Positions 32,828 through 43,641 of a stretch of DNA of 64,000 nucleotides are shown in pieces. A program made the position numbers and the translations under genes. Each line of letters begins with the position of its first letter. The stretch's first letter is position 1. The stretch is from Sordaria brevicollis (Eukaryota > Ascomycota > Sordariomycetes > Sordariales > Sordariaceae): contig JAUTDP010000001.1 in assembly GCA_033439795.1 (NCBI GenBank), forward strand, positions 4,340,001 through 4,404,000, in the 5' to 3' direction. The notes beneath the pieces were generated by a model, which made no database searches, was not told where the DNA came from, and saw only the letters and a list, made by a program, of their open reading frames with translations.

Positions 32828-35800
32828 CTTGCTGGTGTTCACGTTGAAATGGTTCTGAGCCTGGGAAAGAGGAGGGTTGCGCGGTTGATGCGGACGAAAG
32901 AAGAATGGGATTGTGATGCTGTGTTACTCTTCTTCTCTTCCATGCAGGAACCCGTCGTCCATTTATATATTTCAACACTCAGTCATTTTCTTCGTTTTTG
33001 TCATCAACATGTCTTCCCAACCCCCATCGCTGTGGTCTTTTTTTCCTCGCCATCGCGATACACGCTTATGGCGGAGGATTGAGATGTTGGTGGTGTTGTT
33101 GGCGATGTCGGACCACTAGTCCATGCATCGCAGAAGACTAGAGATCCTTCGTATTGTCCAAGCCGCATAATGATTGTGAGTATTAGTCTAGCAAACGTGC
33201 AGTGGAGGATGTAAGAGATAGAGAACGAAGAGTTGACAGGGTGCACGTGAGAGGGAAAATGATGCGCTTGCCCGCCTTTCGCAGAAAAGGGGCAACATAA
33301 GGCTTGATCGCTTTCTGACTCTTGTTGAGCCTCATTTGAAGCCAGTTTGCCAACGAAACATCATAACTTCATCTGATCGACAACTGACAGCGTATTTCTT
33401 GCTTGGAGAACGTTTGTTTCCTTCGCGAATCGCCATATTCAGGGCTTCTTGGAAAGTGTCCGGAAGTGAAGGACTTGGGCACTCACAATAGTCGGCTCGC
33501 TAGTCGGCTTGCCTAAGGACAATATGATAGATCATGGCCAAGTAAGATGTCGCTATATCCAGCCAATAATGTTTGAGAGTTAAGGTAATTTGAATATTCG
33601 CACAGTAACGGAAGTGATGATGGAAGCCTTCTAAGAGTTCCATCCAACCGACCACCGAGCTCACCGACAAAAGTAATAGGATCTCGGCCAACCAGCAAGC
33701 CGTGAATTGTAGTTTAAAAGAGGCTTTGGGATTCTTCTTGTTCCGTCTTACCCTTATGGCGAACTATCGAACTCAGTGTAGCCTGGCGCAGCAATATTGA
33801 TGACGCTTCCTACCTCTCGCGTTCTCGTGATCTTTCGAATCACCGAGGGGGAAAGGCCGATGGTTGCTAAGTGACAGCCAGCCCACAGAAAGGAGACAAG
33901 AATTGCCACACAAGGAGAATGAAAGACTTCCAACTTATGCTCCAAAAATTCGTCGTTGTTTCTGTGAACGAAGATAACCTTGGGGCCGGAGAAAGCGATG
34001 TTTGTTTCATGTCAGTTATCGCGCCGATAATGGACATCAGGTACTCCTGAATGTGTCAAATATCTGATATATGAATCCCAGAGAACATTCGGGAAACAGT
34101 CGTGGGAAGAATCTGCAGGTACCAGATGGTAGCCCAGATGTGTAAAAGAAGCCTGGATCTTCACACATCGAAGCCAGCCGGTAAAATGCGCAAATACATG
34201 CCAAAGGAGTGAACGCCACAGCCTTCCGAAGGCAACCAGAAAGACCGAAGGCTCAATGGTAAGCACTTTATCTCGAGCATGGCTGTGCCTGGAGCTGAGG
34301 CTTTTCCTTTCGAGACCTCTGCTTCTCGAGGGCGCAAGAAACAGATGAGATGGGGCCAAACGCCGTTCGACTTGTGCAAGGTCCTTGTGGTATACAAATT
34401 GTTTTGCAGCACGGGAATGTCAGTGTTGCACGAGACAAGTTGTCCGAGAAACCAACGCAGTCGGACAAGATTGACAGACGGCCACGGCAGCGGATGCGAC
34501 GTCAACTACGCGGATGTCAAAGCCGGTCGTTACTGTTGCTGATCTTCCTCGTCTCCTTCCCTATATCGAACACAACCCGGCGACTTAGCAGGGTCGCTTA
34601 AGCAGCGCGCCCATCGCGTAATGCATTTTCTCGTATCATATTGAGGATGACCCAAACAGTCGGGAAATATTCCTAGAAATGACTGGCGAGAATCGACAAG
34701 ACATGGGTGTCGATTAATACTTTATGCTGCGTATAGGCCAGCGGGAATAACCTGGAGTCTTCGGAGAATGGAACATGAGGTGAACAGGCTGAATTAACAG
34801 CGTATGTCGTTGGTCCTCCTTGCATCCATTCTCTTTTTCTCGAGGATATCCCGACTGACAGACGAGGAAATTGGATGAGGCTGCTGTGACCCCGAGGAGG
34901 CGTCCAAGTGTTGTCGAAGAGTAACAACCAATCTTGCAAAAATGCTGCAGCCCAGGCACACCCTCAGCAGCTTCTTGTGTTCTGCAGGTACATACCCTTC
35001 TGTACTCCCTGATCATTTGAGATTGCCAACCGAGGTCTTCAAAAGGTGGGCGTAACCAGAGAGGGTGGAAGCGGAAAGATGCGTTGCAACCTTGATAGTG
35101 ACAATTATCGGGCCGTACATATTGCATGGTGATATGATGGGGGCAGATGGGCCTGCTAGGATGAAAATGGAAGTTGTGAACAATGGGGAGAACCGGAGGG
35201 TTTCAAAAACGAAGAAAAAGAGGAGGAAAGTAGAAGAAAAAAACAAAAAGGACCGGCCACCATGCCAGGGTGTTTTTGGTCTTCAAGTTCGGGCCCCTAC
35301 AGGACAACTGGGCCATTGACCTGACAAGGCCTGGTTGATCGGCACGAAGGTTGTCGGGAAGGAGGGGAAGCTCGGGGTAACATGGGGAGGGCATTCCGGG
35401 AACAGGGGATCTCGGTGCTGCTCTTCTTTTCTGACGAGTGGTCCAGTTCGTGTCAGTGTCCGCTTCAATTCTGTCACGCAAAAATCATGAGCGGGACGGA
35501 AATGATTTGAATCACTCACGAACCATGGACGGGATCAGCAACGGGAGCGCTAGGAACAACGGTCGTTCTGTGCCGTCCGCGCCCATGTGGATCGTTCCTC
35601 CTTCTCAATGGAAGGCCGACAGGTCATTTCACCACCATGGCACCACAAAGGCTCTTGTGTTGCGTGTTTCTCTCTCGGCTTTCTGAAGGATTCCGTTATC
35701 AGGATCGTTTTCCGAGATTTTTGTGATGAGGGAACTGGGAAAGCAAAAAGGTAAAGGTAAAGTGCCGGAGTGTGCTTGCGTTCGTTGGAGGATCAGATCT

Positions 35801-37405
35801 TCAGTCCTCACGGGCAACTCCATTGGACGGTCACGGCCAAGAGATCTGGACAGTGGGCCGTGCGCTTGTCGCTTCGGGCTCCACTGAGCTTAGCGCGGGA
35901 CAGTCCGGCGGACCCTACCTTTGATTGCAGATGCCTCCGGTGTCCACTTTCAACGCTCACCTTCCACTTCGTTGCTCACACTTCGTTTCGAACTGGCACT
36001 TTCACTTGACACCTTGTGCGCATGCTTGGCAGTGGTCCAAGTCTTTCCCAGCACTGTTTCCTCTTTTCGCAACTTTCGTTCCATTTCTTTTCAGAAATCT
36101 CTCCTGCGTGCTGCTCAAGGTTTTGCTAATGTCACACTCTAGCGTTCGTCAATTCAGGCCCTCACTGGCTGGCGACCGAGGCAAACAAACAGTTGGCGAA
36201 CCAGACTTGTGACCGTTGCGTATCCTTTTCTGAGTTTTGCCCACGCCCCGTTGCCTCATGAGGACCTGAGAATCGTTGGAGGCCATCCCGATATCCCGTC
36301 CTCCTGACTAGCCAACATGATTGGATCATGCCTTCACACCACCATAGGCACAAGGTTCCAACGGTCCCAATCCATCCATCAGCTGGATGGACCAACACAC
36401 AAGCGAAGGGAGGAAGATGAAAGCAAGACGGAACTTTCCCGGGGCGAAAAGGGCCTCGAGACCAGCCTGATGCCAAATCCGCCAATCCCTAGACATATCC
36501 GAACCATGGTCCGCTCTCTATACCACACTGCACCGCCGGCGAGGACACCCAGTAGGAAGCACTAGAACCTGGTGTTACAACGGGTGTGGCCAAAGTCGAG
36601 GGTTTTCCGCATCTCAGCCAGTGCGCCCTACCGTCTTTCACACCCGACTCCTTGCGGCCTTGGCCTCTCACCTGCAGCAGCCCTTTTTCAGCGGGAGTCC
36701 TCAAAGCAAACTTGCCGACTGGACAGCCTCCGTCGGCAGATCCTAGACAAGGCCTTCAATATCTGTATGATTGTGGCCCTGCCGAAGCTCAGGAAGCCCA
36801 GGAAGCTGGCTGTCTGGACGTGAGGTTAAGGTAAGAATTGTCGATACTCACGATGCTACTCTTCCACTGTCTTCACATTAGTCCTTAGAGATATCCCAGT
36901 TGGCTTGCATTAGTACCACTATTTGATATTAGACGATATTAAGTGGTCACTACCAAACAACTTACCAACTGCCCGGATGAAGGCAACATCGTCGTCTTTT
37001 TCCCCGTCCAAGGCAGTCTTACTGTGCCGTGTTACCTTGCAGGTAAGATCAGCGGGGGACGGAGACCCAACAGCCAGCCTGCTCCTCCTCCCACTCACAC
37101 CATATCCTGTATACTTGACTATGCCGGGTCCCAAGTGGCTGCCCTTGGCTCTCTGTCTGTCTTTCTTGACATCGATTTGTTTTTCTCTCGACATCTTTCG
37201 ACTTGAGGACGACTTTTGGTCTAAAAGGTCTTCCCTCGAATGTTGCCCAGATACGAGGCTGCGAAGGGAAGCCTGAAGAACACAGAAGGACGAATGGCCA
37301 AGGATCGAACTACATTTGAGTGAGGGTAACGCATGAGGACCGTATACTCACAAAAGCGCTCTTGTGTCTTGGCAGAAACAGAGGTGATCTTCTGAGTGTC
37401 TGACC
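32828..37405. other. 4.6-kb gap without a supported gene
   Basis: Only short frames on both strands occur, none with a domain, signal peptide plus mature protein, or convincing splice pattern. CpA/TpG content looks normal, so this is not RIPed DNA. The right part (about 35.9-37.4 kb) is pyrimidine-rich on + and probably forms the promoter and long leader of the membrane-protein gene at 37406. A short sequence GGCGACTTAGC...GGTCGCT at 34579-34598 resembles one at 4763-4783. Confidence 0.5.
32962..32969 (-). promoter_or_regulatory. Candidate TATA box of the secreted-protein gene
   Basis: On the minus strand this reads TATATAAA, about 135 bases upstream of the ATG at 32827. Few genes in this window have so good a match, in keeping with regulated expression. 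Confidence 0.5.
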
Positions 37406-39010
37406 ATGACAACACCGACATGGACCTCTCTCGTCCGGAGAGACAGCAAAGGATCTTTGAGCACCGGTGCCATCGCCGGCATAGCTGTTGGGGCGGCTGT
37501 GCTGTTCTTGACGAGTGCCGCTTTATTTGTCGTCTACTATCGACGACAACGACGCTACAATGCCGAAGATAACGAGTACTACCAGTATGGCGACTCTGTC
37601 CAAAGGGGCCAAAATAACACGGGAAGGACCTTTGTAGCAGTTCCTCGCCGAGCACCAACCTACACTATGGACTATAAGATGGATAACCAGGGAGGAACCG
37701 GACAGTCGACTCCCGCCCAGTTCTCAGCAGGACCCCAAAACCCAGAGTCACCTCCACTGGACGACATGGCAAGCGCAATGCCAACCCACCCAGCATATCT
37801 TCCCAAGGCGGTGGTCCGGGGAACAACACTCAAGCCCATTGCTCGTCGACCATCCGAAGACGCCAATACTCAGGGCTACAATCCTCAAAGCACAGATGGC
37901 AACAACATGCCTCCACGTGCTTATCGCGGCTCTTCGTCCACTGCTACCGCCGCCGCAACAGGAGGAAGTGATGCAAGGATGATGGGAAGCAAAGAGAAGC
38001 AGTTCTTCCCCTCTCCACCGGGATCTGGAGGAACGGGTCAAACAACATTTTACGATGATGAGGACTACTACGCCGAGGATCCTGAGAAGGATGTCAAGGG
38101 TCGACGCAGAGTTTCTCTCCCGCTGCGTATGGCGCCGGTGGACCAAGAGGAGGAGGAGCGTGAAGACCATTATTATCAACAAGAAAAAGAAGAAAGACAG
38201 ACCCAGCACTACCACCATCAGCCTGCACACGAATACCACCAACGGTATCAACAGCAGCAACAACCACAGCAACCACAACAATCACCACCAGCCCTCCACA
38301 CCCCCGCCTCCGTCGCCTCCTCCTCCCGCACCACCCGAAGCGGCGGCGTACCAACCATCTCCCTCCCCGGCACCAAGGGCAAAAAGAAGAAGTTCCCTCC
38401 TCCCCAACTCAACCTCCAACAAAACCACTCCAACAGCGGCAACCGCAGCCACGGCGGTTCCCCCAACAACCCCCACAACCAACAACAACAACAAACAACT
38501 GGCAGCGGCAGCAACAGCAACAACAACAACAACCCCATGCGCACCGGCGGCACCACCGGTACCACCGGCAGTGGAAACGGAAACGTTGGTAATCTAATGG
38601 TAGACATGGTTATGTCCACCTCCAACCACCGCCCCCTCTCAGGAATGGAAGACATGTCCATCAGCGGCCCCTTGGCATTTCCTCATTTACATCAACCTTA
38701 TCCTCAGTATCAGCAGTTGCAGGATTCTACTGCTGCACATGGACAGGGACAGGGAGGAGGAGGGTATTATGTGGATGAGTATGGGAATCCGATACAAGTA
38801 CAAGTGCCGGGGAGTGGAGGGAGTAACCCTAGGGGTAGAGGGGCAAGAGACAGGTCGAGGAGTTTTGGTCGTGATTATCAGGGCCACCAAGGAGAGAGTG
38901 GAGGTGGGCGACAAAGACAGGAAGGTGGGAGAAGGGAAAAGAGGAATAGTGGAAATAATGGAAGACATTATGAGGAGGTGGAGATTGGGAGGGAGGATGA
39001 TATTTGGTGA
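37406..39010 (+). CDS. Single-pass membrane protein with Q/N/G-rich cytosolic tail
   Basis: Intronless 534-residue frame. A short N-terminus of about 17 residues precedes one strong transmembrane segment (about 19-42: G-A-I-A-G-I-A-V-G-A-A-V-L-F-L) followed by a basic stop-transfer (Y-R-R-Q-R-R-Y), so the tail is likely cytosolic. The tail is disordered: Pro/Ser-rich, then Gln runs (about 38235-38280), a Gln/Asn/Ser/Gly stretch (about 38480-38540), and a Gly/Arg-rich end. Fungal wall-stress sensors share the helix plus basic-tail layout but have a secreted Ser/Thr-rich ectodomain, absent here. A TGA in frame at 37385-37387 rules out a simple upstream extension; an unseen upstream exon is possible. 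Function unknown. Confidence 0.75.
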   Translation: MTTPTWTSLVRRDSKGSLSTGAIAGIAVGAAVLFLTSAALFVVYYRRQRRYNAEDNEYYQYGDSVQRGQNNTGRTFVAVPRRAPTYTMDYKMDNQGGTGQSTPAQFSAGPQNPESPPLDDMASAMPTHPAYLPKAVVRGTTLKPIARRPSEDANTQGYNPQSTDGNNMPPRAYRGSSSTATAAATGGSDARMMGSKEKQFFPSPPGSGGTGQTTFYDDEDYYAEDPEKDVKGRRRVSLPLRMAPVDQEEEEREDHYYQQEKEERQTQHYHHQPAHEYHQRYQQQQQPQQPQQSPPALHTPASVASSSRTTRSGGVPTISLPGTKGKKKKFPPPQLNLQQNHSNSGNRSHGGSPNNPHNQQQQQTTGSGSNSNNNNNPMRTGGTTGTTGSGNGNVGNLMVDMVMSTSNHRPLSGMEDMSISGPLAFPHLHQPYPQYQQLQDSTAAHGQGQGGGGYYVDEYGNPIQVQVPGSGGSNPRGRGARDRSRSFGRDYQGHQGESGGGRQRQEGGRREKRNSGNNGRHYEEVEIGREDDIW

Positions 39011-39435
39011 TGATGGACTTTGGAGGGTGTAACTTGTGATTCTTTATTACGGTTGTGACAGACCTGAGAGTCTGCTACTCGCTTCATTTCGCTGTATATA
39101 TCTTTTTGGACGATACCATGGGTGTCTGGGTGTAGGATTGGCGTTTGTGGAGGGGATTTCCATTTTGATAGCTGTTGAGGAGGCTGGTTCTTCTCTGTAA
39201 CATTGAGGTACTCGTCGGGCGACACCCGGCAGGTGAATGTGTCGGACTTGTTGGCTTGATGTACTTCGGCTCCCTGTCCAGCTGTCATGTGAATGTCACT
39301 CGAAAAGTGTCAGGAAACGCAATATGTACGATGCAACTGATTATTATTACTACTCTTCTGAGTGATCGCCATTCTGCCCGCCCCGCACCACACTTCTGCG
39401 TGTTCCAAGTCTCTCCTTGTGACGAAAGATCACTC
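39011..39435. other. Intergenic region between convergent genes
   Basis: The 3' regions of the membrane-protein and Derlin genes meet. No other gene is supported. Confidence 0.55.
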
Positions 39436-40741
39436 TCAGTCGCCGCCCAGACGATGGCCCGAACCACGGGTCTTCCAAGAATCCGGAAGCACGGAGCTGG
39501 TAGACGCACCAGTAGTCCTACCAGTAGACGGGGTGCCAGTGCCGGGACGAATGGCTGTGCCGTACTCGCGCTGGAACACTCTCGGGGTCTCAACAAGACG
39601 AGACAGGAAAGTAGGCGTCGGCAACAAGCTTGAACCGCCTCCCGCTCCAAACTCGGGCCACAGACGGGTCATGAAGTCATGCCAGTGAGCAGCAAGAATG
39701 CCAGTGACCTGAAGAGGAATCACCATGGGATTCATGAGCAGCGACGACAGAAGCATGCAATACGGGATCAACTGCGAAGGCACCGTGAAGAAGAAAAAGT
39801 TCGACTTCGCGCCGCGGGAATCTTGTACGGCAGTGTAGCACAGCGCAATGATCAGTCCTTGGAGGAAGAAATACCCACCCAGGAAGATACGGTTTACGGT
39901 CTACTCAGTTTGTTAGCAATTCTGCTGGCAGAAATGCTGGCGTTTAGGTTGGTTGGTAGCAAAAAGCACGAATGCTTGATGTTGAGATGTAGGGCGCTAG
40001 AAACCACACCGAGCGCACTGAAATCGCCCGGGTCATCCATAAGCATTCCCACCATGGCCACACCGCAGCCCACCCGGTATTTTGCGAATGATGGGCGGCT
40101 GAGATGCAGCGGTAATCTTCCTCGGTTCCAGGAACCGCAATAGTTGTATGCATTGCACTATGCGGGCAGATATTCCGAGGATTCCAAAATTTGTGTTGTG
40201 ACGGGATGGGGAAAGGTGCAGTGAAGAGAAGAAAGGAGAGAGGTTAAAACCTACAATGATGAAACCACCAACAGTAATCAAATACCAAAGGATGTCCTCC
40301 TTTCTTGAAAACTTGGGGTTTGTGGTTTCAAGTTGGCTCAAGTACTGGTAGGCTGTGCCTCAGGTTAGCGTCCTTGTTCCCAACGAAGTGATCTTCGAGG
40401 AAGGACTGCTTACCAAAGTACGGATCCAACACGATGCCCAGCTGCGGAGAGCTGAGCAGGAAAGAGGTAACAAGACGCCATATTTCAGGCGGCAGTTTGA
40501 AGAGTCTGCTCTCATCGAAGTAGATCCAACCGATCGGCAACAACCCAAAGTGGGCTGTGATGGAGGTAACGAGAATGGCCGTCGCCAATGTCCTGAAGCA
40601 GGTGTTGGTATGTGTTCATGGAGGCTTCTTTGCCAGCTCTTGCACACGATATCGGACGTGGGAAGAGACCAGCTCAGACGGCAAAGCTCACCTAGCCATT
40701 GGTGGCGCCTGCCAGTAGGCCGCCATGATCTCAGACGACAT
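39436..40741 (-). CDS. Derlin (Der1/Dfm1-like ERAD membrane protein)
   Basis: Four exons (40741-40692, 40592-40414, 40352-40255, 39900-39436) encode 263 residues; all introns are GT-AG. The Derlin family pattern is clear: an N-terminal W-x-x-P-P-M-A-R-T segment, transmembrane helix 1, then F-K-L-P-P-E-I-W-R-L-V-T-S-F, L-D-P-Y-F-A-Y-Q-Y-L-S-Q-L-E, and R-K-E-D-I-L-W-Y-L. Later hydrophobic segments include N-R-I-F-L-G-G-Y-F-F and Y-C-M-L-L-S-S-L-L. Derlins are rhomboid-like pseudoproteases that move misfolded proteins out of the ER for degradation; no catalytic Ser/His pair is expected. Exon 1 is only 50 nt, and intron 3 is unusually long (354 nt). The C-terminal 60 residues are Gly/Thr/Ser-rich with no visible SHP box, so the protein is nearer Der1 than Dfm1 in that respect. 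Confidence 0.88.
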
Positions 40742-41575
40742 CTTGTCGGATCTGCGCGTGCGGTGTGATGTGGTGGGTGTTGTGTTGTGAGGGAGGGTTG
40801 AAAGCGAGATGCTGAATCTTGGTCCTCGATTTCTCAAAAGAAGCTCAAGTCGGCACTCTGTAGGGAAAAGGTGAAAGGGGGAAAAGGCCACAGGCAGCGG
40901 TGGGTGTAACGCTGCCCGAAGAAGGCAGACAGAACGTTGGTGATTCGTGTCTTTTTGATGAATGGAAGGACGAAGAAAATTGCAGCCAACAGAAAACGGC
41001 GTTTTATGGAAGGCAGCTGTGTCAGGTGGGGCAGTTGTGGTTTGGGTGGGGAATTGAGCTCTGGCCGTCGATTGATCCGTGTCTTGGCAGGGTAAGCGCG
41101 GACGACGCACTTCACCGGCGCTCGGGGCGATCTTCTCCCGCCAGGAGCCATTCGTTGCCGGTGGCATTCAATGTCCGCGCAATGCCGCTTGCCTGCCACG
41201 ACGGCAACACCCATGTTTACTAGTTTGCACCTTTGACTTGTATCCTGGGATGGTTGTGTTGTAAGTTGTGACTCAATTCAGACATTGAAGCCAACTCAGA
41301 TGAAGTAAATGAAAATAAAAAGCCATACTCGCCGCGCTGTGTAGAGCTCGAGAGAAATAATTCTCTTTGATAACTCTTTCCGGTGACTTTTTCGCTGTCT
41401 TTGCTACCTCCCACCTGCTCCGATACCGCGCTCGGCGCATCCTGGACCGTGTACCCTTGTGACCTCACAGATACTGAATTGCGCTTTTTCGGTTGTTTAC
41501 TTTCTGATAAGATACTCACCATCCCAAGTTGTCCCCTTTTCCAGTAACATCCAGACTCAGCATCTCGGAGCAGTC
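40742..41575. promoter_or_regulatory. Divergent promoter region, Derlin / ArgJ
   Basis: About 830 bp lies between the start codons. A perfect CPC-1/Gcn4 site lies at 41269-41275. An ATG at 41459 is in frame with the ArgJ coding region and would add 39 residues, but the annotated start gives the better mitochondrial presequence. Confidence 0.6.
41269..41275 (+). promoter_or_regulatory. CPC-1/Gcn4 binding site
   Basis: TGACTCA is the perfect palindromic consensus for the bZIP regulator of cross-pathway (general amino acid) control. It lies 300 bases upstream of the ArgJ start, where such control is expected. Confidence 0.6.
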
Positions 41576-43104
41576 ATGGAGAGCCTCAACGGCTGTGTTC
41601 TCAGCCAATTGAGGCAGTCTGGTGCCCAATTGACTCGCACTCTTCAAAAGGTCCAGTCCCGCTCCTACTCGGCCCCCGTCAGCGGCTCCATCCCCGCGGC
41701 CAAGAAGAAGTATGTTCCTACTTCCGGCACCTACCCTCTGGGCTTCTCAGCTTCCGGCATCAACGTAGGCGTCAAGCCCAAGAACACCACCAAGCCTGAC
41801 GTCTGCCTTGTCTCCTCCGACCTCCCCTGCGCTGCCGCCGCTGTCTTCACCAAGAACAAGTTCCAGGCCGCTCCCGTCACTTTCAGCCGCAGCTTGTTGC
41901 AGAAGAAGGAGAACCAGGGTATTCAAGGTATCGTCATCAACTCGGGATGTGCCAACGCTGTCACTGGAAAGGGAGGCTTGGAGGATGCCGGCAAGATGGC
42001 CGAAGCCGCCAACGAGTGCCTCGGCCAGAGCGATAGCACTCTCGTCATGAGCACCGGTGTCATCGGTCAGCGTCTGCCCATTGAGAAGATCACCAGCAAT
42101 ATTCCTCGGGCTTACAAGGCTAGGGGCTCTACCCACGACCACTGGCTCACGGCTGCCAAGGCTATCTGCACCACCGACACCTTCCCCAAGCTCATGTCTC
42201 GCACCTTCAAGCTTCCCTCCTCCTCCGTTGAGTACCGCATTGCCGGCATGACCAAGGGAGCTGGTATGATTCACCCCAACATGGCCACTCTCCTCGGTAT
42301 CATTGCCACCGATGCTCCTATTTCTTCTACCGTCCTGCCCGCCGTCCTCAAGCATGCCGTCGACCGTTCGTTCAACAGCATCACCATTGATGGAGACACC
42401 TCTACCAACGACACTGTTGCCCTCCTTGCCAACGGCGCTGCTGGCGGAAAGGAGGTTGTTGCCAACACTCCCGATTACGATGCCTTCCAGTCTGTCCTGA
42501 CCGATTTCTCTACCGACCTTGCCAAGCTCATTGTCCGTGATGGCGAGGGTGCCACCAAGTTCGTTACCATCCGCGTTGTCGAGGCCCCCAGCGAGGAGGC
42601 TGCTCGGAAGATTGCTAGCACTATTGCCCGCTCTCCTCTCGTCAAGACTGCTCTTTACGGCAAGGATGCCAACTGGTAAGTTGAAAAGATGATTCCCCAC
42701 TCTCATGCCAGTTACTCACATGGTTTGTAGGGGCCGTATCCTCTGCGCTACCGGCTACTCTCTCGTTTCCGAGCCCGGTCTTCCCGTCAACGACGTTCCT
42801 GAGGTTGTCCCCGAGAAGACCAACGTCTCTTTCATCCCCACCGACGGCACTGCCGAGCTGAAGCTGCTCGTCAACGGTGAGCCCGAGCAAGTTGATGAGG
42901 CCCGTGCTGCTGAGATTCTCGAGCTCGAGGATCTTGAGATTCTTGTCAGACTTGGAACCGGCGACAAGCAGGCCACCTACTGGACTTGCGACTACAGCCA
43001 CGAGTATATGTAAGTTTGATGATTAGCCTTTCATCTGGACTCGAGTGAATAAGTTGCTGACGTTTGTTGTAAACAGTACCATTAATGGAGACTACCGCAC
43101 GTAA
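41576..43104 (+). CDS. argJ: ArgJ bifunctional ornithine acetyltransferase / N-acetylglutamate synthase
   Basis: Three exons (41576-42675, 42731-43009, 43077-43104) encode 468 residues; the last exon has only 28 nt. The first 30 residues form a mitochondrial targeting sequence (Arg/Ser/Gln-rich, R-S-Y-S-A). Family motifs include [10 protein letters not shown], the autocleavage region [14 protein letters not shown], where the chain is cut before Thr238, the new nucleophile, and D-G-D-T-S-T-N-D. The C-terminus [21 protein letters not shown] is typical and confirms the two short 3' introns. The enzyme moves the acetyl group from acetylornithine to glutamate, recycling it in the mitochondrial arginine pathway (yeast Arg7). 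The site at 41269 suggests CPC-1 control. Confidence 0.95.
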
Positions 43105-43641
43105 AGAAAGCACTAATAAGGCGTTACTGGTAACTTTTGGAGGATAATACCCGGAGGTCTATAGGATAGAAAGAGTTTATTTTAGCCATATTGTGTGCCT
43201 TTTCTGTTGTGTATGTTGAGCTATGTTGATGTGCACGAAGACCTCGAATGGTGATTCTGAGGGCATCAGATTTAGAAGCTTCCACAAACCCACTCTGAAA
43301 ATGGGTCATGATCATTTCAAGGCAAGAAACGAGTTTTCCTGAGCTCTAAAAGATCAAGTCATGTTTATGCTTTGAGATCGAAGAAAGATGGAAGAGGGTC
43401 AAACTGGGTTGGAAAGGACATGTTACAGTACCAGGGTTAGGGTACAGCGACCTCGGCCGCACCCCTGCAAAACCACTTAAAATAATTGAACGCGACGCGT
43501 CGCGCAGTTGACCTTTCCCTCCAGGCAGCTCTGACATCGCAACCCACCAAACAACTCCATTGAGGATCGGGAAAACGTAATTTTCGGTTACCAAAAGCTC
43601 AGAATTTCAATCGGCATAAATATCACCTTGCAACCACCAAA
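43105..43641. promoter_or_regulatory. ArgJ 3' region and RFC4 promoter
   Basis: This 537-bp spacer between two + strand genes contains the MCB palindrome described separately. Frames on the minus strand have no recognisable product. Confidence 0.6.
43491..43504. promoter_or_regulatory. MCB-type palindrome (MBF site) upstream of RFC4
   Basis: CGCGACGCGTCGCG is a perfect 14-bp palindrome centred on ACGCGT, the MluI cell-cycle box bound by MBF in yeasts. It lies 138 bases upstream of the start codon of a DNA replication gene, exactly where G1/S control would be expected. Confidence 0.6.

Noticed and set aside
32216..33082. 288-codon + strand frame opposite the secreted-protein gene
   Set aside because: The minus strand has a signal peptide, intron and balanced cysteines; the + frame is a shadow.
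41747..42706. 319-codon minus-strand frame opposite ArgJ
   Set aside because: Shadow of the strongly codon-biased ArgJ exon; the + strand carries all family motifs.
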